From positions 55,250,102 to 55,314,101 of the forward strand of contig NC_079504.1 in assembly GCF_030052815.1 (NCBI RefSeq): DNA of 64,000 nt, given 5' to 3'. The position numbers were made by a program, and so were the translations under genes. This stretch comes from Hevea brasiliensis (Eukaryota > Streptophyta > Magnoliopsida > Malpighiales > Euphorbiaceae). Below the pieces are notes generated by a model that was not told where the DNA came from, searched no databases, and saw only the letters and a program-made list of their open reading frames with translations. Shown piece after piece: positions 46,991 through 60,000 of this stretch. Positions within the stretch are counted from its first letter, which is position 1, and the number at the start of each line of letters is the position of its first letter.

Positions 46991-46998
46991 ACCTGGTC

Positions 46999-48321
46999 TC
47001 AGTCTCTGAATAGCTGTGGGTGCTGTCTCCTCATGTCCTCCTCACGCTCCCATGTAGCCTCTTGGCCTGAATGATGGTTCCACAGCACTTTGACTAGAGG
47101 TATATGTTTGTTCCTCAGCTGCTTCACCTCATGTGCCAAGATCTTTATGGGCTCTTCATCATATGTCAGGTCTGGATTCACCTCAATCTCCTCTATTGGC
47201 AAAATGTGAGAGGGGTCTGATCTGTACCTCCTCAACATGGAGACATGGAAGACATTGTGAATCTTTTCCAACTCCGGAGGCAATGCAAGTCTATATGCCA
47301 ATGGACCCACTCTTTCCAGAACCTCATACGGCCCAATGAAGCGAGGACTTAGTTTTCCCTTTCTACCAAACCTCATGATCCTCTTCCATGGGGAAACTTT
47401 CAGGAACACCTTGTCACCCACACTATACCTAATATCTCTTCTCTTTAGGTCAATGTAGGACTTCTGTCTATCCGTTGCAACTTTGAGTCTTTCTCTAATG
47501 AGCTTAACCTTTTCTTCTGTCTGTTGCACTAATTCTAGACCAATCAACTTCCTCTCGCCCACTTCATCCCAACACAAAGGAGTTCTACACTTTCTACCGC
47601 AAAGTGCTTCGTATGGAGGCATTCCGATGCTTGACTGATAACTGTTGTTGTAGGCAAATTCAATTAAAGGCAAGTGTGTGTCCCAACTCCCTTCAAACTC
47701 AATCACACAAGCTCGAAGCATATCCTCCAAAATCTGAATGATCCTTTCAGACTGGCCGTCTGTCTGTGGATGGAATGCTGTACTAAAGTTCAATCTAGTC
47801 CCTAGGGCTTTTTGGAGACTATCCCAGAATCTAGAAGTGAACCTAGGATCTCTATTAGACACAATAGACATTGGCACTCCATGCAACCTCACCACTTCGT
47901 CAATGTATAGTTTGGCCAATCTTTCTAGGTTGTAATCCATTCTCACTGGCAAAAAGTGTGCAAATTTGGTCAATCTATCAACAATAACCCAAACTGCATC
48001 ATGATTCTTTTGTGTACGTGGAAGTCTTGTCATGAAATCCATAGTGATTCTTTTCCATTTCCATTCGGGAATTGGCAATGGCTGTAGCAACCCTGCAGGC
48101 ACTTGGTGTTCTGCCTTTACTTGCTAACAAGTTAGGCATTTGGCAACATATTTTTCAATGTCTTTCTTCATTCCTCTCCACCAATAGTGCTCTTTCACAC
48201 TTATATACATTTTGGTTCCACCAGGGTGCATTGCAAAAGGTGAATCATGTGCTTGCTTTAAAATAGTCTGCCTCAGTTCAACATTCTCAGGAATGCACAT
48301 TCTGCCCTTATATAACAACAA
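46999..48321 (-). pseudogene. pol: Element G integrase and chromodomain, one stop
   Basis: A single frame of 440 codons with one TAG (48124-48126), so the best preserved integrase here. The zinc segment (MHPGG..HYWWRGM..CLTC) precedes the TAG. From 48102 there are 367 open codons. The catalytic triad is D22, N83 and E119 in that numbering: the spacing of 35 between the second and third is the classical DD35E, but the second Asp is Asn (SNRDPRF), so the enzyme would be inactive even without the stop. The GPYEVLERVG segment follows, then the chromodomain-like C-terminus (about residues 312-365) ending QLFRD. Confidence 0.93.
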
Positions 48322-48415
48322 GCTCTCATCATTTCACGATAATTGGTTTCTTGCCATCCGAGCCTGTTCCATCAACTTGACATACTTCTCATCCTTACGT
48401 AATTGCTTTAATTTG

Positions 48416-49418
48416 TTACGCCAAGATTGGCTTCACTTGCCAAGTAGCTACCATCTGCCCATCTTCATTAATCTCCAAATTAGCATGCAATGCCCTTAAT
48501 TCATGCACCATGGACAAAGGAGAAACCCTCAAACCAGCCATAGTGTTGCGACTTAAAGCATCAGCTACAACATTAGCTTTTCCAGGCTGATAGTCTATCA
48601 AACAATCATAATCTTTTATCAGCTCTAACCATCTCCTTTGCCTCAAATTTCTCCTTTTGTGTGCCCAAGTACTTCAAACTTTTATGATCTGTGTATATAT
48701 AACATCTCTCCCTATGCAAGTAATGTCTCAAGATCTTCAAGGCAAAGACAATGGTTGCTAGCTCCAAGTCATGTGTAGGATAATTCCTCTCATGCGGTTC
48801 AAGCTGGCGTGAAGCATAGGCAATGACGTTTCTATCTTGCATCAACACATAGCTTAATCCGTTATGAGAAGCATCACTGTATATGGTATACTCCTTACCC
48901 AAAGTGGGTAAGGTTAAGACTGGAGCTTCAGTTAAATGCCTCTTTAACTCATCAAAACTTTCCTGGCATCGATTAGTCCAACGAAATTTTACATCCTTCC
49001 TAAGTAGCTTGGTCAGTGGAGATGCTAGTATGGAGAATCCCTTCACAAACCTTCGATAACACCCAGCTAAACCAAGGAAACTCCGAACTTCTGTGACATT
49101 TTTGGGTGGCTTCCAATTAAGAATGGCTTCAACTTTGCTTGGATCCACCTGGATACCTTCTGCAGATACAATATGCCCCAAAAATGAAATCTCCTTTAGC
49201 CAAAACTCACATTTCGACAGTTTGACATACAACTGCTTCTCCCTCAAAGTCTGCAATACTATCCTCAAGTGCTTGTCGTGTTCCTCTGCATTCTTTGAGT
49301 ACACCAAAATATCATCAATGAACACCACAACAAACTGGTCCAAATATGGCCTGAAGATAGTGTTCATTAGGCCCATAAAAGCAGCTGGAGCATTAGTCAA
49401 CCCGAATGGCATTACCAA
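48416..49418 (-). pseudogene. pol: Element G reverse transcriptase C-terminal half and RNase H
   Basis: The 270-codon frame 48606-49418 holds [12 protein letters not shown], the RT active site FIDDIL (D35, D36), the connection, [12 protein letters not shown] (no stop where A, C and F have TAG) and RNase H ([25 protein letters not shown]). A small deletion near 48650 shifts the frame (KEKFEAKEM for [10 protein letters not shown]). The 76-codon frame 48416-48646 continues with [16 protein letters not shown]. Active-site Asp residues are kept. Confidence 0.92.
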
Positions 49419-50711
49419 GAACTCATAGTGGCCATACCGAGTCCTAAAGGCAGTTTTAGGAATACTTTGCTCCTATACCCTCAACTGGTAGTAGCCCAAT
49501 CTCAAGTCAATTTTGGAGAATACAGTTGCATCCTTCAACTGGTCAAACAAATCATCAATCCGTGGCAGAGGATATCTATTCTTTATGGTCACCTTATTCA
49601 ACTATCTGTAGTCTATGCATAGGCGGAGAGTACCATCCTTTTTCTTCACAAATAATACTGGTGCTCCCCAAAGTGACATGCTAGGGCAGATGAAACCCTT
49701 ATCTAACAATTCCTACAATTGTACCTTCAGCTCTTTCAACTCAGCAGGTGCCATCCTATAAGGAGTGATGGAGATTGGCTCCACACCAGGCATAGTCTCA
49801 ATTTCAAACTGTACCTCTCTTTCCGGAGGCAATCCCGATAATTCTTTCGGAAAAACATTCGGAAAATCCCATACTGTAGGAATATCTTTAAGATCTGGAC
49901 TCCCCACCTGGGTGTCTATCACATGAGCTAGATAAGCTTCACATCCCTTTCTAATCATCTTTCTAGCAAGTGCAGCTGAAATGATGTTGGATGGCAATAA
50001 CTGCCTCTCCCTGTGTATCACTACATCTGCATACTCGGGAAGAGCAAAAGTGACTTTTTTCAGTCTACAGTCGATCATGGCGTGATGCCTGGCTAACCAA
50101 TCCATGCCCAAGATGATATCATAATCTCGGAAGGGCATGTCAATTAAGTCTGACAGGAATGTATGTCCTTGGATCACCAAAGGACAATCCTTATACAATT
50201 TGTTCACCCTAACCTCTTGTCCTAAAGGACTAGTCACTAGCACATCATAATCCAATTTCACATAAGGAATAGCAATAGAGCATGCAATACTGGCACTAGC
50301 ATAAGAATGTGTAGAACTAGGGTCAAACAGCACATATACATCTCTATCAAAAATGGAGAAAGTACCAGCCACAACATCTAATGTCTCAGCTTCATCCCTC
50401 TGGCATATGGTGTACACCCTGGCTGGTGCACCACTCTGCTCTGGTTGGCTCACTGTGCCCTGACTACCATAAGTGTTACCTCTACCCCTGCCTCTGCCTT
50501 TACTAGTAGTCTGTTGTCCTCTAGAAGCAGAACCTTGAACAGATCCCTGAGTGGTAGTAGGCGGTCCAGATCTGCGGGCACTAGTGCAATCTCTAGCAAA
50601 ATGCCCACTTCCACCACAGTTGTAACAGGCTCCTATGGCCTTATAACATACTCCTCCATGAGTCCTGCCACAAGTTTCACAAGCACGGGTAGGAAAGGAA
50701 CCCCTAAATGT
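49419..50711 (-). pseudogene. pol: Element G zinc knuckles, protease and N-terminal RT
   Basis: From 50711 the frame gives the two zinc knuckles (CX2CX3HX3C, CX2CX4HX4C) and a Gly/Arg-rich linker, then runs as a 246-codon frame (49713-50453) with the protease. The catalytic motif reads DPSSTHS (Gly to Ser), probably inactive. RT starts near 49800 and has TAG at 49713-49715, 49602-49604 (CAG in A) and 49473-49475 before reaching the active site. Only the fingers are here; the palm follows in the next feature. Confidence 0.88.
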
Positions 50712-51602
50712 CTACTGTCCGGATCTAGGTGGTCTCTGCCCTGAAAATCTTCCCCTACTAGATCCTCTGTTACTTGGTCCCCCAAAGCTCTTCCTCTTAC
50801 CTGAATTATTACTTGGACTCTGACCTGTAGGCATACTGCTCTTCTCTTTTTCAGTGGTTACCTTCTCAGATGCCCCTTCCAGTTCTATCCTTTCCATTTC
50901 AAGGGTCTGTGATATCAACCCAGAGAAGTTGTCATGTCGAAACCCAACCACTTGCAATCTCAAACTAGGCCTCAAACCGTTTGCATTTGTCTCTACTGGT
51001 AGTGAGTAGGCTTCAAAGATAGTGGTGAGGCGAGAAAAGTCTCTCTCATACTCATTCTGATCTTGTTCCCTTGCTTCAAACTGAGAAACTCCTGTAGCTT
51101 CATATCCACATAGGTATCAAGAACATACTTCTGTCTAAACTCCCTTAGAAAGTCATCCCATGTCAGCACTGGCGGCTCAGCCAAACTGTGGGGAATGGTC
51201 TTCCACCACTCATATGCATCTCCATGTAGCAAGGAAATTGAATATTCAAACTTCAACTCATCTGTGCAGTGCAATTTCTTGAAGACCCTCTCCATCCGTT
51301 CTAACCATTGCTCAGCTTCCAATGGGTCCACTGTACCCTTGAACTCTGTTGCCCCATACTTCATTAACTTGTCATATTATCTGGCTGGGGATGGTGGTAG
51401 CACTAGAGGTGCTTGCACAGGAGCTTGGACTGGTATATTGCCAGCCATTTGCTGAAATAGTGCAGCCATCTGTGGCCGAATCGAGCAGAAATCGCATGGG
51501 TGGGATGGGTGCAGCCGATCCACTGGCATTCTGAGGAGCTGGGGCTTCCCCTTGTACCTCAGCTGCTACTGATTGCTCTACTGTGTGATCACCCTCTTCC
51601 AT
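50712..51602 (-). pseudogene. gag: Element G gag
   Basis: ATG at 51602 (MEEGDHTVEQSVAAEVQGEAP), frame-shifted near 51500. The capsid domain is in 50993-51364 (AEQWLERMERVFKKL, DAYEWWKTIPHSL, FLREFRQKYV, LKQGN) with a frameshift after LKQGN. Then 50712-50975 carries RPSLRLQVVGF and the lysine-rich linker, ending at TAG 50712-50714 (CAG in A). The gene is split into three frames. Confidence 0.88.
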
Positions 51603-51771
51603 ATTGAATCACAAGGAATTCTACTCCCTGAGCAACCAACACAAGGAGATTTCCTTCCATTAGTCCATATTTATGATGTAATGCACTATATGTATCAATA
51701 ATGACAATTAAGCAGTTGTACTTATCAAAAATTTTCAAACATGCAATTTCAAAGCTTGTATAAAAACCAAA

Positions 51772-51783
51772 GCTCTGATACCA
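51772..51783 (-). other. Element G primer binding site
   Basis: Minus strand TGGTATCAGAGC, perfect match to the initiator tRNA-Met complement, eight bases after the 5' LTR. Confidence 0.92.
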
Positions 51784-51791
51784 CTAAAACA

Positions 51792-54470
51792 TGTCACACC
51801 TTATCCCTTGTAAGGCATGACATGTTCTCGTAGCATGCCTAATGAATCACCGAACTCCACCTACCGATAACCCATTAGTTATGCTACAAAGGATTTTAAA
51901 ACAAACCATAGCTTTTTATCTTATCAATTCTTTTGCGGAAAACTGTATGAGAATAGTTAAAATTTTATGCAAACATTCATTGAAAATAATGATAGACTAA
52001 ATATTGCAAAAGTTACATTTTCATAAGTCTCAAAATAAAATACAAAATAATTACAAACTCAAAATGTGATAGTAATGCAATGTTTTTAAATACAAACTGC
52101 TCAATGTCCGTACATCCATGCATATAGGTACAAAATACATCAAAAGGAAATTACAGGGGTATGACTACAATATATACCCACAAACAATACCAAAATGCTG
52201 CTTCCAAGTCTCTCACTCGGACTTTCTCCTTTTCCCTTACTTGATAAAGATAAAGAAGCTATCGCTGAGTATATCACTCAGTGGTGCACAACTAATAACT
52301 TTAAAACTTAAAGTAAAACATAATTTGTCAAAGCATAATAAATCACATTTTTTTTAAGCATGAAAACTTCATAATACTTCTAAGTTCATAAGAGCCATTT
52401 ATTGGAATAACATTTCAAATGAGAAATCACACTTCATAAATCACAATTCACAAAGCATTAGTATTGCCAACATCAAAACACAGTTCAGGCCATGACACAA
52501 AATTTCACGATCAGTGGCGTGTTGTACACCACGACAAAGCAATCTCAACCTCACTAACCGTTATTAATGAGGAAAGGGCTAGCTAGCTAATGAGTACTCA
52601 TATAGTCTTACCCCACTAACCGTTATTAATGGGAGACATAATCAATATCAATTACCAACCCCAAGTAGCCGTTATTACTGGGGAGTTCCGAAAGGGACTG
52701 TCATGCTAACTGGGATTTCAAAACAGTTTCCAAAAATTTTCCATTCAACAATCACATTTATAAACCAATAAATACATTTAAATTCATCATAATATCCAAA
52801 TAAAGGTAGCAACACCTAAATTTCTTAAATGCAAGAGAAAAACCATATTTCAGTCAAAGTAAACTTGTTCAAAGCAAACTCATTCAATTTAACACATTCC
52901 AAGCAATTTACAAATTTAAAAATGAAGAAAATATTAGTTGTGCACAAACCTTCAATGCTCTCCTTTATTGTTACCTACTTCTCCTTGTCCGTTTCAACTT
53001 CTTTTTCTACTGAAAATACACAAATAGAATACCTCAATACCAATCTCAATTGCTGCCAAGAACTCATTATATGCATGTCTAATGCATCCCAAGTTGCTTT
53101 GAAAATTTTAGAATACTTTGGTTTTGGGACAGCTTGGTGCCCCAATATTTGAACCCAATTTTTACCCAGTTTCGATCATAATTTGGTGAGGTGTTCTGCA
53201 TGAAAATTGTTCATTTAGGTCTTAACTTTATTTTCCATTTTGAATCGCCTAATTCGGAGCTGTGTAGCTCAAGTTATGCCTAAAACACCATTACTGTTCA
53301 CATCACTGTTCATGCTGCAGATTTTGTTCTGGCAGATTTATCGATCCAACTTCGTTCAGCAATTTGACCAAGTTAAGTCCACAATTTGGTCTAATGTTCT
53401 TCATATGAAATATTCTACTATGTCTTAGGTTTCCATCGGTTTAAGAATCGCCTAAATCAGAGTTTTCTAGAGAGAGTTATAGCCTTGCAAAATTTACTGT
53501 TCATTTGGTCAATTTTAGGTGCCCAGATTCTGGCAGATTCGGTGACCCGAATTCGTTTCGCAATTTGATTGAGTTAAGTTCATAATTTGGCCTAACATTC
53601 TTCATAAGAAATATTCTAATATGTCTTAGGTTTCTATCGGCTTAAAAATCGCCTAAATCGGAGTTTTCTAGTGAGAGTTATAGCCTTGCAAAGTTTACTG
53701 TTTATTTGGCAATTCTGCAGTTTTGCAGATTCAGTAACTCAACTTTGCTCAATAATTTGATTAGGTTAATGGCATAATTTGGGTTTGTGTTCTTCATAAA
53801 AGTTTTAGGTCTATATCTCATCTAACTACTCGTAAAATTTCAGGTCATTTTGACCTGCCTAGCTCGAGTTATGGCCCAAACACGATTACTGTTCATGTGT
53901 ACTGTTCATACTGCAATTTTTCAAGTTTGGTCAGTTTGTTCACTAGGTTTTGGTCACTTTTTGGGCATGCTTCCTAAATGAAAATTGTGTCATTTAGTGC
54001 CTATTTTCAGTCCCAATTGGTCCCATACCAATTGGACTTGTAAAATTTCATTTTTGGTCTCTAAACCCTAATGTTCAAAACCCTAATTTTTTTCTCCCAT
54101 TTGGCCAAAACCCTAGTTTAGGTTCCATATATGTTTTCTTTCATTTTCTTATGAAATTTCATCATAAATTAACTTCATTCCAAGCTTATACAACTAATCT
54201 AACATGAAAAGAAAATTACCTCTTGTTGATTTCTTTCCAACTTCACTTTTCTTTTAATTCTTGTTCTCCTTGCTTTTAATCTCTCAATCAAAGATCTCTT
54301 TGATGTTTTCTTTTACTGGGCTATGGAATTTATGAAGGGAATTAAAACTTGGGAGGTAAAGTCAATGAGGGGAAGAAGTGAAAGAAGAAGAGAAAAAGAG
54401 AGAGAGAGAAAGAGAGATGAGAGGGTGGTGGCCTCTTATGAAAAAAAGAAATGAAGAAGACATTTGTCTT

Positions 54471-54513
<43 letters not shown>

Positions 54514-55036
54514 CCCCAAAATTAACTTATTAAAATTATAAATTTTAATTGTGTCATAAGGATAATTAAACTTAAATTTTTATTCCCTTTTTTTTTTTAC
54601 ATTTACACTTAATTTTTCCTTTTAATTAAATAATTAAATTTAACTATCAAAAGCCCATAAGTCTTTCATTTTAATTTTGTCATAATGGAAATGAAAGTTT
54701 AAGTTTTCATTTCTTAAATTTTCCCTTACATATTTTTACTTGAATTTTTCTTCAATTTTTATCCCATAATTCAATTCATTAATTTCATTTAATTTAATTG
54801 ACATTTTGGTCAAAAGTCAACTCTTGAGGTGAATTGACCAAAATGCCCCTCATCGGGTCATAATCCTTCTTTTTATAACACCCGATGAGTCCTTAGCTTT
54901 TTTGTTCACTAGAATTTTTATTGTGTCTATCTCAATTAATTTTCTATTTATTTTTGGTCCTCAAGGTGTCTTTGAATAGTATTAGTCACGGACCAAAAAT
55001 GGTACTATTCATAACTCGGAGGTTCGGGGTGTTACA
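51792..55036 (-). repeat. Element G 5' LTR
   Basis: 3,245 bp. CTGAGT/ACTCAG hairpin kept (52265-52281) but its neighbour decayed at 52240-52260; CCAATTGG hairpin 54013-54035; tandem unit at 53360 and 53561; TA repeat 54473-54509 without the TATG part. Followed by the GATAT duplication and the integrase of C. Confidence 0.93.
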
Positions 55037-55761
55037 GATATGCTACGAGCTTGTGTGATTGAGTTTAAAGGTAGTTGGGATACACACTTGCCTTTGATTG
55101 AGTTTACTTATAACAACAGCTACCAATCAAGCATTGGGATGCCTCCATATGAAGCTTTATATGGCAGAAAGTGCAGAGCTCTCCTATGTTGGGATGAAGT
55201 AGGTGAAACAAAGATGATTGGCCCAGAAATTATTCAGCAGATAGAGGAAAAGATCAGATTAATCAGAGATCAACACAAGGCTGCATCAGACAGTCAGAAG
55301 TCCTATATTGATTTGAAGAGAAGAGATATTGAATATGCAGTGGGTGATAAGGTATTCCTCAAAGTTTCTCCTTGGAAGAGGATTATGAGATTTGGTAGAA
55401 AGGGGAAATTGAGTCTCGCTTTATTGGACCATATGAGGTTCGGGAAAGAGTGGGTCTTTTGGCATATTGGTTGGCATTTCCTCCAGAGCTAGAAAGGATA
55501 CACAGTGTCTTCCATGTGTCCATGTTAAGGAGGTACAGATCTGACCCATCTCATGTTCTATTAGTTGAAGAGATTGAGGTAAATTTGGACCTTTCATATG
55601 AAGAAGATCCCATAGAGATTCTAGTATATGAGGTTAAGCAGCTGAGGAATAAGCAGATACCCCTTGTGAAAGTGTTGTGGAACCATCATTCAGGCCAGGA
55701 AGCTACTTGGGAACATGAAGAGGACATGAGGAGACAACATCCACATCTATTCAGAGACTGA
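55037..55761 (+). pseudogene. pol: Element C integrase end and chromodomain
   Basis: Resumes C after G: DMLRACVIEFKGSWDTHLPLIEF through RFGRKGKLS, then a one-base deletion near 55412 shifts the frame. The second frame (55450-55761) carries the chromodomain-like end (DPIEILVYEVKQLRNKQIPLVKVLWNHHSGQEATWE) and ends QHPHLFRD with stop at 55759-55761. It connects directly with 43683; the five bases GATAT are duplicated. Confidence 0.92.
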
Positions 55762-55794
55762 TGCCAGGTAAAACTTTGAGATGAAATTTATTTT

Positions 55795-55809
55795 AAGGGG
55801 GGGGAGAAT
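55795..55809 (+). other. Element C polypurine tract
   Basis: AAGGGGGGGGAGAAT touches the 3' LTR. The hairpin before it (AACTTTGAGATGAAATTT) is decayed. Confidence 0.87.
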
Positions 55810-57047
55810 TGTAACACCCCTATATTCGGCAGTGTATTCTACTGTTCCGGTGACCAGTGTCTGTTTGGACAGCTAGAATGCGTGAAACTACACTTAAATG
55901 TTAGTGAGGAGACATAAAATAATGGAATACAATAGAAAAAAATACAAGAAAAATAAAGGAAAAATAAGAGCAATGAAATGTGACTAAGTTAAACAAGCCA
56001 AAAATCGTAGCGATGGGAAACCGCACTGGGAAGTTGCGGCGTGGACCGTTGACTAGCCTTGGACCATAGAGAATCCTGAGAAATATTTTTAAGACTTAAA
56101 TAAATATTTATTGAGGTGTAATTGACACTGGGAATTTCAAAGAAAATTTAGTAAGTTAATATAAACAAAATGAAAATTAAAGAAATCGGCAGGTCAAGAA
56201 GTTAATCGGTAGCACCGAAAAATTTGAAATGCAACCCGAAGAGGGGCATTGTGGTCAATTGACATCCTGAGTTTCCTTTTGACCTAAATGTCCATTAAAA
56301 AATAAGTGATATTAAACATTGAAAATGTCATGAAAATAAGAAAAGTGATACCTAATTTAATTAGTGAAAGTGTGGTGGCAAATTTACAAAATTGTGAAAC
56401 TTTAATTAATTAAACCTTAAACTAAGTTAGTGCTCCACTAAGGGGAATTAGTGGACATATAATATAGCATATTTGGGATAGAAAATCTGTCATCTTTAAC
56501 CTCACTTCAAACTAGCTGAAACCTCCCAAGAAAATCATCCATGGCTGAACCTTGAAGGACCTCCATGCATCCATGATCCAACCATAAAAACCTCAAGTCT
56601 CCTTCATTAAAAATTGCCTATACACCTTGGGGAGAAGATAGGGAACAAGAAAGAAGGGTTTTAGTGGAGTTTTGAGATAGTCCGTAAGAGGTAAGTATCC
56701 ATTTCTTCTTCCTTCCCTTGTTAAAGTTTCTGTTGGTGTTGTGGTGAGTGGATTTATGAAGAAATATTGAGGTGTTGATGAATTAGGGCAGTCTTCCATT
56801 TTCAGCAGCCATGGAAGTTCAAATTGATTAGCTTGTTTTTACATATAAATGTTGATTTGAGGTGTTGATTTAAGTGCTAAAATGTATAGGAGTGATTTAC
56901 CATGTATATAGTTTGAAAATTAAAAATGGAAGCTTGATGTATATGTGTAACTTGGGCAGCCTTATGGTGAAATTGGAAGTGTTTAATTGCATGGAATGGT
57001 TTGTTAAATTATGGTACTAAAAGTGGCAGAATATGTATATGATTTAG
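55810..57047 (+). repeat. Element C 3' LTR, first part
   Basis: TGTAACACCCCTATATTC start. It matches 16092-17110 and then 29731 onward. It is interrupted at 57048 by solo LTR E inside ATGATTTAG; in the 5' LTR the same site reads ATGATTTAGTAGTGAA (about 29990). Confidence 0.9.
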
Positions 57048-60000
57048 TGTAACACCCCCGTTTGCATAGCCTGGTAGATTTCACTGTTCCGGTGACCGGT
57101 GTCGGTCCGGACAATTAAGGAGATTAGAGCCACACTTAAGACAACTTGAGAAGCCATAAACACATATAATTAATAATGTTCAATTAGTTAACTATAAATA
57201 AGGAAAACAGAACATAAGAAGTTAAACGAGCCGAGAGTCACAGTGATGGGTGACCTCCTCGGGAACGACTGCGAAGTTGTTTTAAACTCAAATTTTGAAC
57301 AGTAAAAAGTGACGCCGCGGTCCTTAGGACCCTTATGAACACAGTGGAAAAGAGAAAATCACGAAAAAGAACAGTTAAGCCAGTCAAATAATTAGGTCAG
57401 GGAGTTGGAAGAAATATGAAATTATTTGCAAACCGGGATGAACCGGCGAGGGGCAATTTGGTCAATTGACCCCCAAGAGCTGACTCCTGACCTAACTGTC
57501 CAATAAAATCGGAGAAATAAAAAATTTTTGAATCGAGAATTAAATTAAAGAACTAATAGAAAAAAAAAATGAAGAAGATAGAAAAGTCAAAGGTGATGAC
57601 ATCATGAATGATGTCAATAAGAAATTAATTAAGTTATTTATTAAATGGGATTTTGTGGTCTTCCATCAACTAAAATAAATTAAGAAAAGAAAAAAATTAA
57701 CAACAAAAAGTCATCTTCATCTTCTAAAAAATGGTACTCTCTTCTCTCCCTCACAAAACCACCATGAAAGCTCATTTTTGAGTTTGAAAAACTAAAATCC
57801 AACCATACAAAATTGTCCTACCATAACTAGACCTTGTTTGGGCAACTAAGAAAGAAGATTCAAGGAAAAGAAAGAAGAAAATTTTGAAGAAAAGGAGGAA
57901 GAAAATTCTGCTCAAGGTATAGTACTATAAACTTCAATTTTTTTTGTTTAATTAGTGTTAGTGTGGCATCAAAAGCTTGTAAATAAACTTGAAATGAAAC
58001 AAACATGTGAGAAGGATTAAACTGAAATTTCGGCCAGCCTAAAGAGAGTATGGATTGCATGAATTTAATGGGTTTGAATGAGTTTAGGAACCCTACTTAG
58101 TTGATTGATTATAGTTTAAAGTTTTGAATTTAGTTAATTGCACAATTTAAGTGAATTAGGATTTGGAGGCTAGGGTTTGTGAACCAAATTTTAGAGAAAT
58201 GCATAAATGATGACCTTGGTCTATTGTGAGATGAAAAATGGTCAATAATGACCAAAAGAGATGTGTGGGAATTGTTGGAATGAAAATCAAATTCGTAGGT
58301 CAAATGGTCATCTTCTTTGTGAGATGACCAAACCCACTGAAGGACCAAAACTCAAATTTTACAAGCCCAATTGATATGCCACTAATTGGAGATGAAAATA
58401 GACATAAAATAGCACAATTTTCATTAAGGAACCATGGCCAAAAACTGACTAAAACTTGGTGAACAAATTGACCAAAGTGAAATGAGAACAGGCTGCCACT
58501 GCACCAAACTGATAACTGTTCATTTGGTCATAACTCGAGTTAGGAAGGTCAAAATGACCTGAAATTTTACCAGAAATTAGATGTTATATAGACCTAAAAC
58601 TTTCATGAAGAACACCAACCCAAATTAGGCCATTAACCCATTCAAATTATTGAGCAAAGTTGAGTTTCCAAACCTGAGATTCTGCAGAATTCTATTTGAG
58701 CAGTAATGTTTGAAGGGCTATAACTCTCTCTAGGAAACTCAGATTTAGGTGATTCTTGAATCGATGGAAACCTAAGACATAGTAGAACATTTCGTATGAA
58801 GAAATTTAGACCAAATTATAAACTTAACTTGATCAAATTACTGAACAAATTTGGACCAAAAATCTGCCAGACCCAAAATACCAGTATGAACAGTGCACGT
58901 GAACAGTAAAATTATTTTGGCTGTAACTTGAGCTACAAAACTCCGATTGAGGTGATCCAAAAATGCGAATACACTTAAGAAAATAAGGAACATTTTCTAT
59001 GAAGGAAGTTTTGTCAAATTCCAACAGTAGATCGACCAATGGAACAGTGCAACTTTGGAGCACCAAAACCGAAAATTGGCAATTTTGCCAAAATGACCTA
59101 AGCTTTGAGAAAATGACCAAAACCAACAAGTTTAATGATCAAAATGTGGTATGTGGGTGAAGTTGGAGTTCCCATACCTATTAAGCCTTAGAAAGTCAAC
59201 TATTTGACTTGAATAGTGTAGTGAATAGTAACCCGAAACACAAAAATTTCGAGAACGTCTAATTTAACACGTTATAACTAAGTAAATGTGAAGTTAAATT
59301 TATTTTGGATTTGTGTTAAGTTCTAGTACTGAAACATTGTAAAATTGTGTGTTTCAGTTGAAAAGAATATCGGGAAGGAACCCGAGGAACCGAGTCGAGG
59401 CTAAGAGGCGACTCGCTTGAGGTTTGTGCACAACATCACCATGTTTTAAAGTTAATGATAAAGTGAATGAAATATGTATTTTACATTTGCTTCGAATTGT
59501 TAAAAAAATTATTTGTGACATTATTTATGATGTTTTGACTTAAATTGTTGAAAGTTATTGTGTATATTTGAAATGAAAATGTTTAGCAAATTGTTAAGAT
59601 AAGTTTTGAAACCACAGTGTCATGACCATATATTTGAACATCTCACTAGCATGACTAGTGGGGGTAATTAGTTTCGAATTTTGATTCCTTCTCTGGAGAA
59701 GTGTTGAGGTGTGCCAGTAGAAGAGGATGTGAATGGATATCCATATATTTGAGCTAGCTAGCCTTGTGATATGATTTCTCTTTAGCCTCTGGCTATTGAG
59801 ATTTTATTTGTTTCGAATGGCATGATCTAACTGTGGGTTTTATGAAATGTGTTTTGATACTTTGAAATGAACCTGATTTGCATTAAAATCTCATAATTTA
59901 TGTTTTTGTGTTTAATGCTCATGTTTAGTCAAATTTTTGAATAAATGTGATTTAAGTTTTTCATAAAGATTATTCTAGTATGTTGTGCAGACTGAGCTGC

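Larger units (their letters stand above)
43689..55036 (-). mobile_element. Element G: complete Ty3/gypsy chromovirus
   Basis: 11,348 bp with perfect GATAT duplication (43684-43688 and 55037-55041), inserted in the integrase codons of element C. LTRs are 3,262 bp (left, 3') and 3,245 bp (right, 5'), nearly identical apart from the TA repeat length and small indels. Pol is very close to A, C and F, but the LTR shares only short ordered blocks with theirs, so G is a different family. All signals are present; coding has few breaks in RT-IN but several in gag-PR. Confidence 0.95.
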
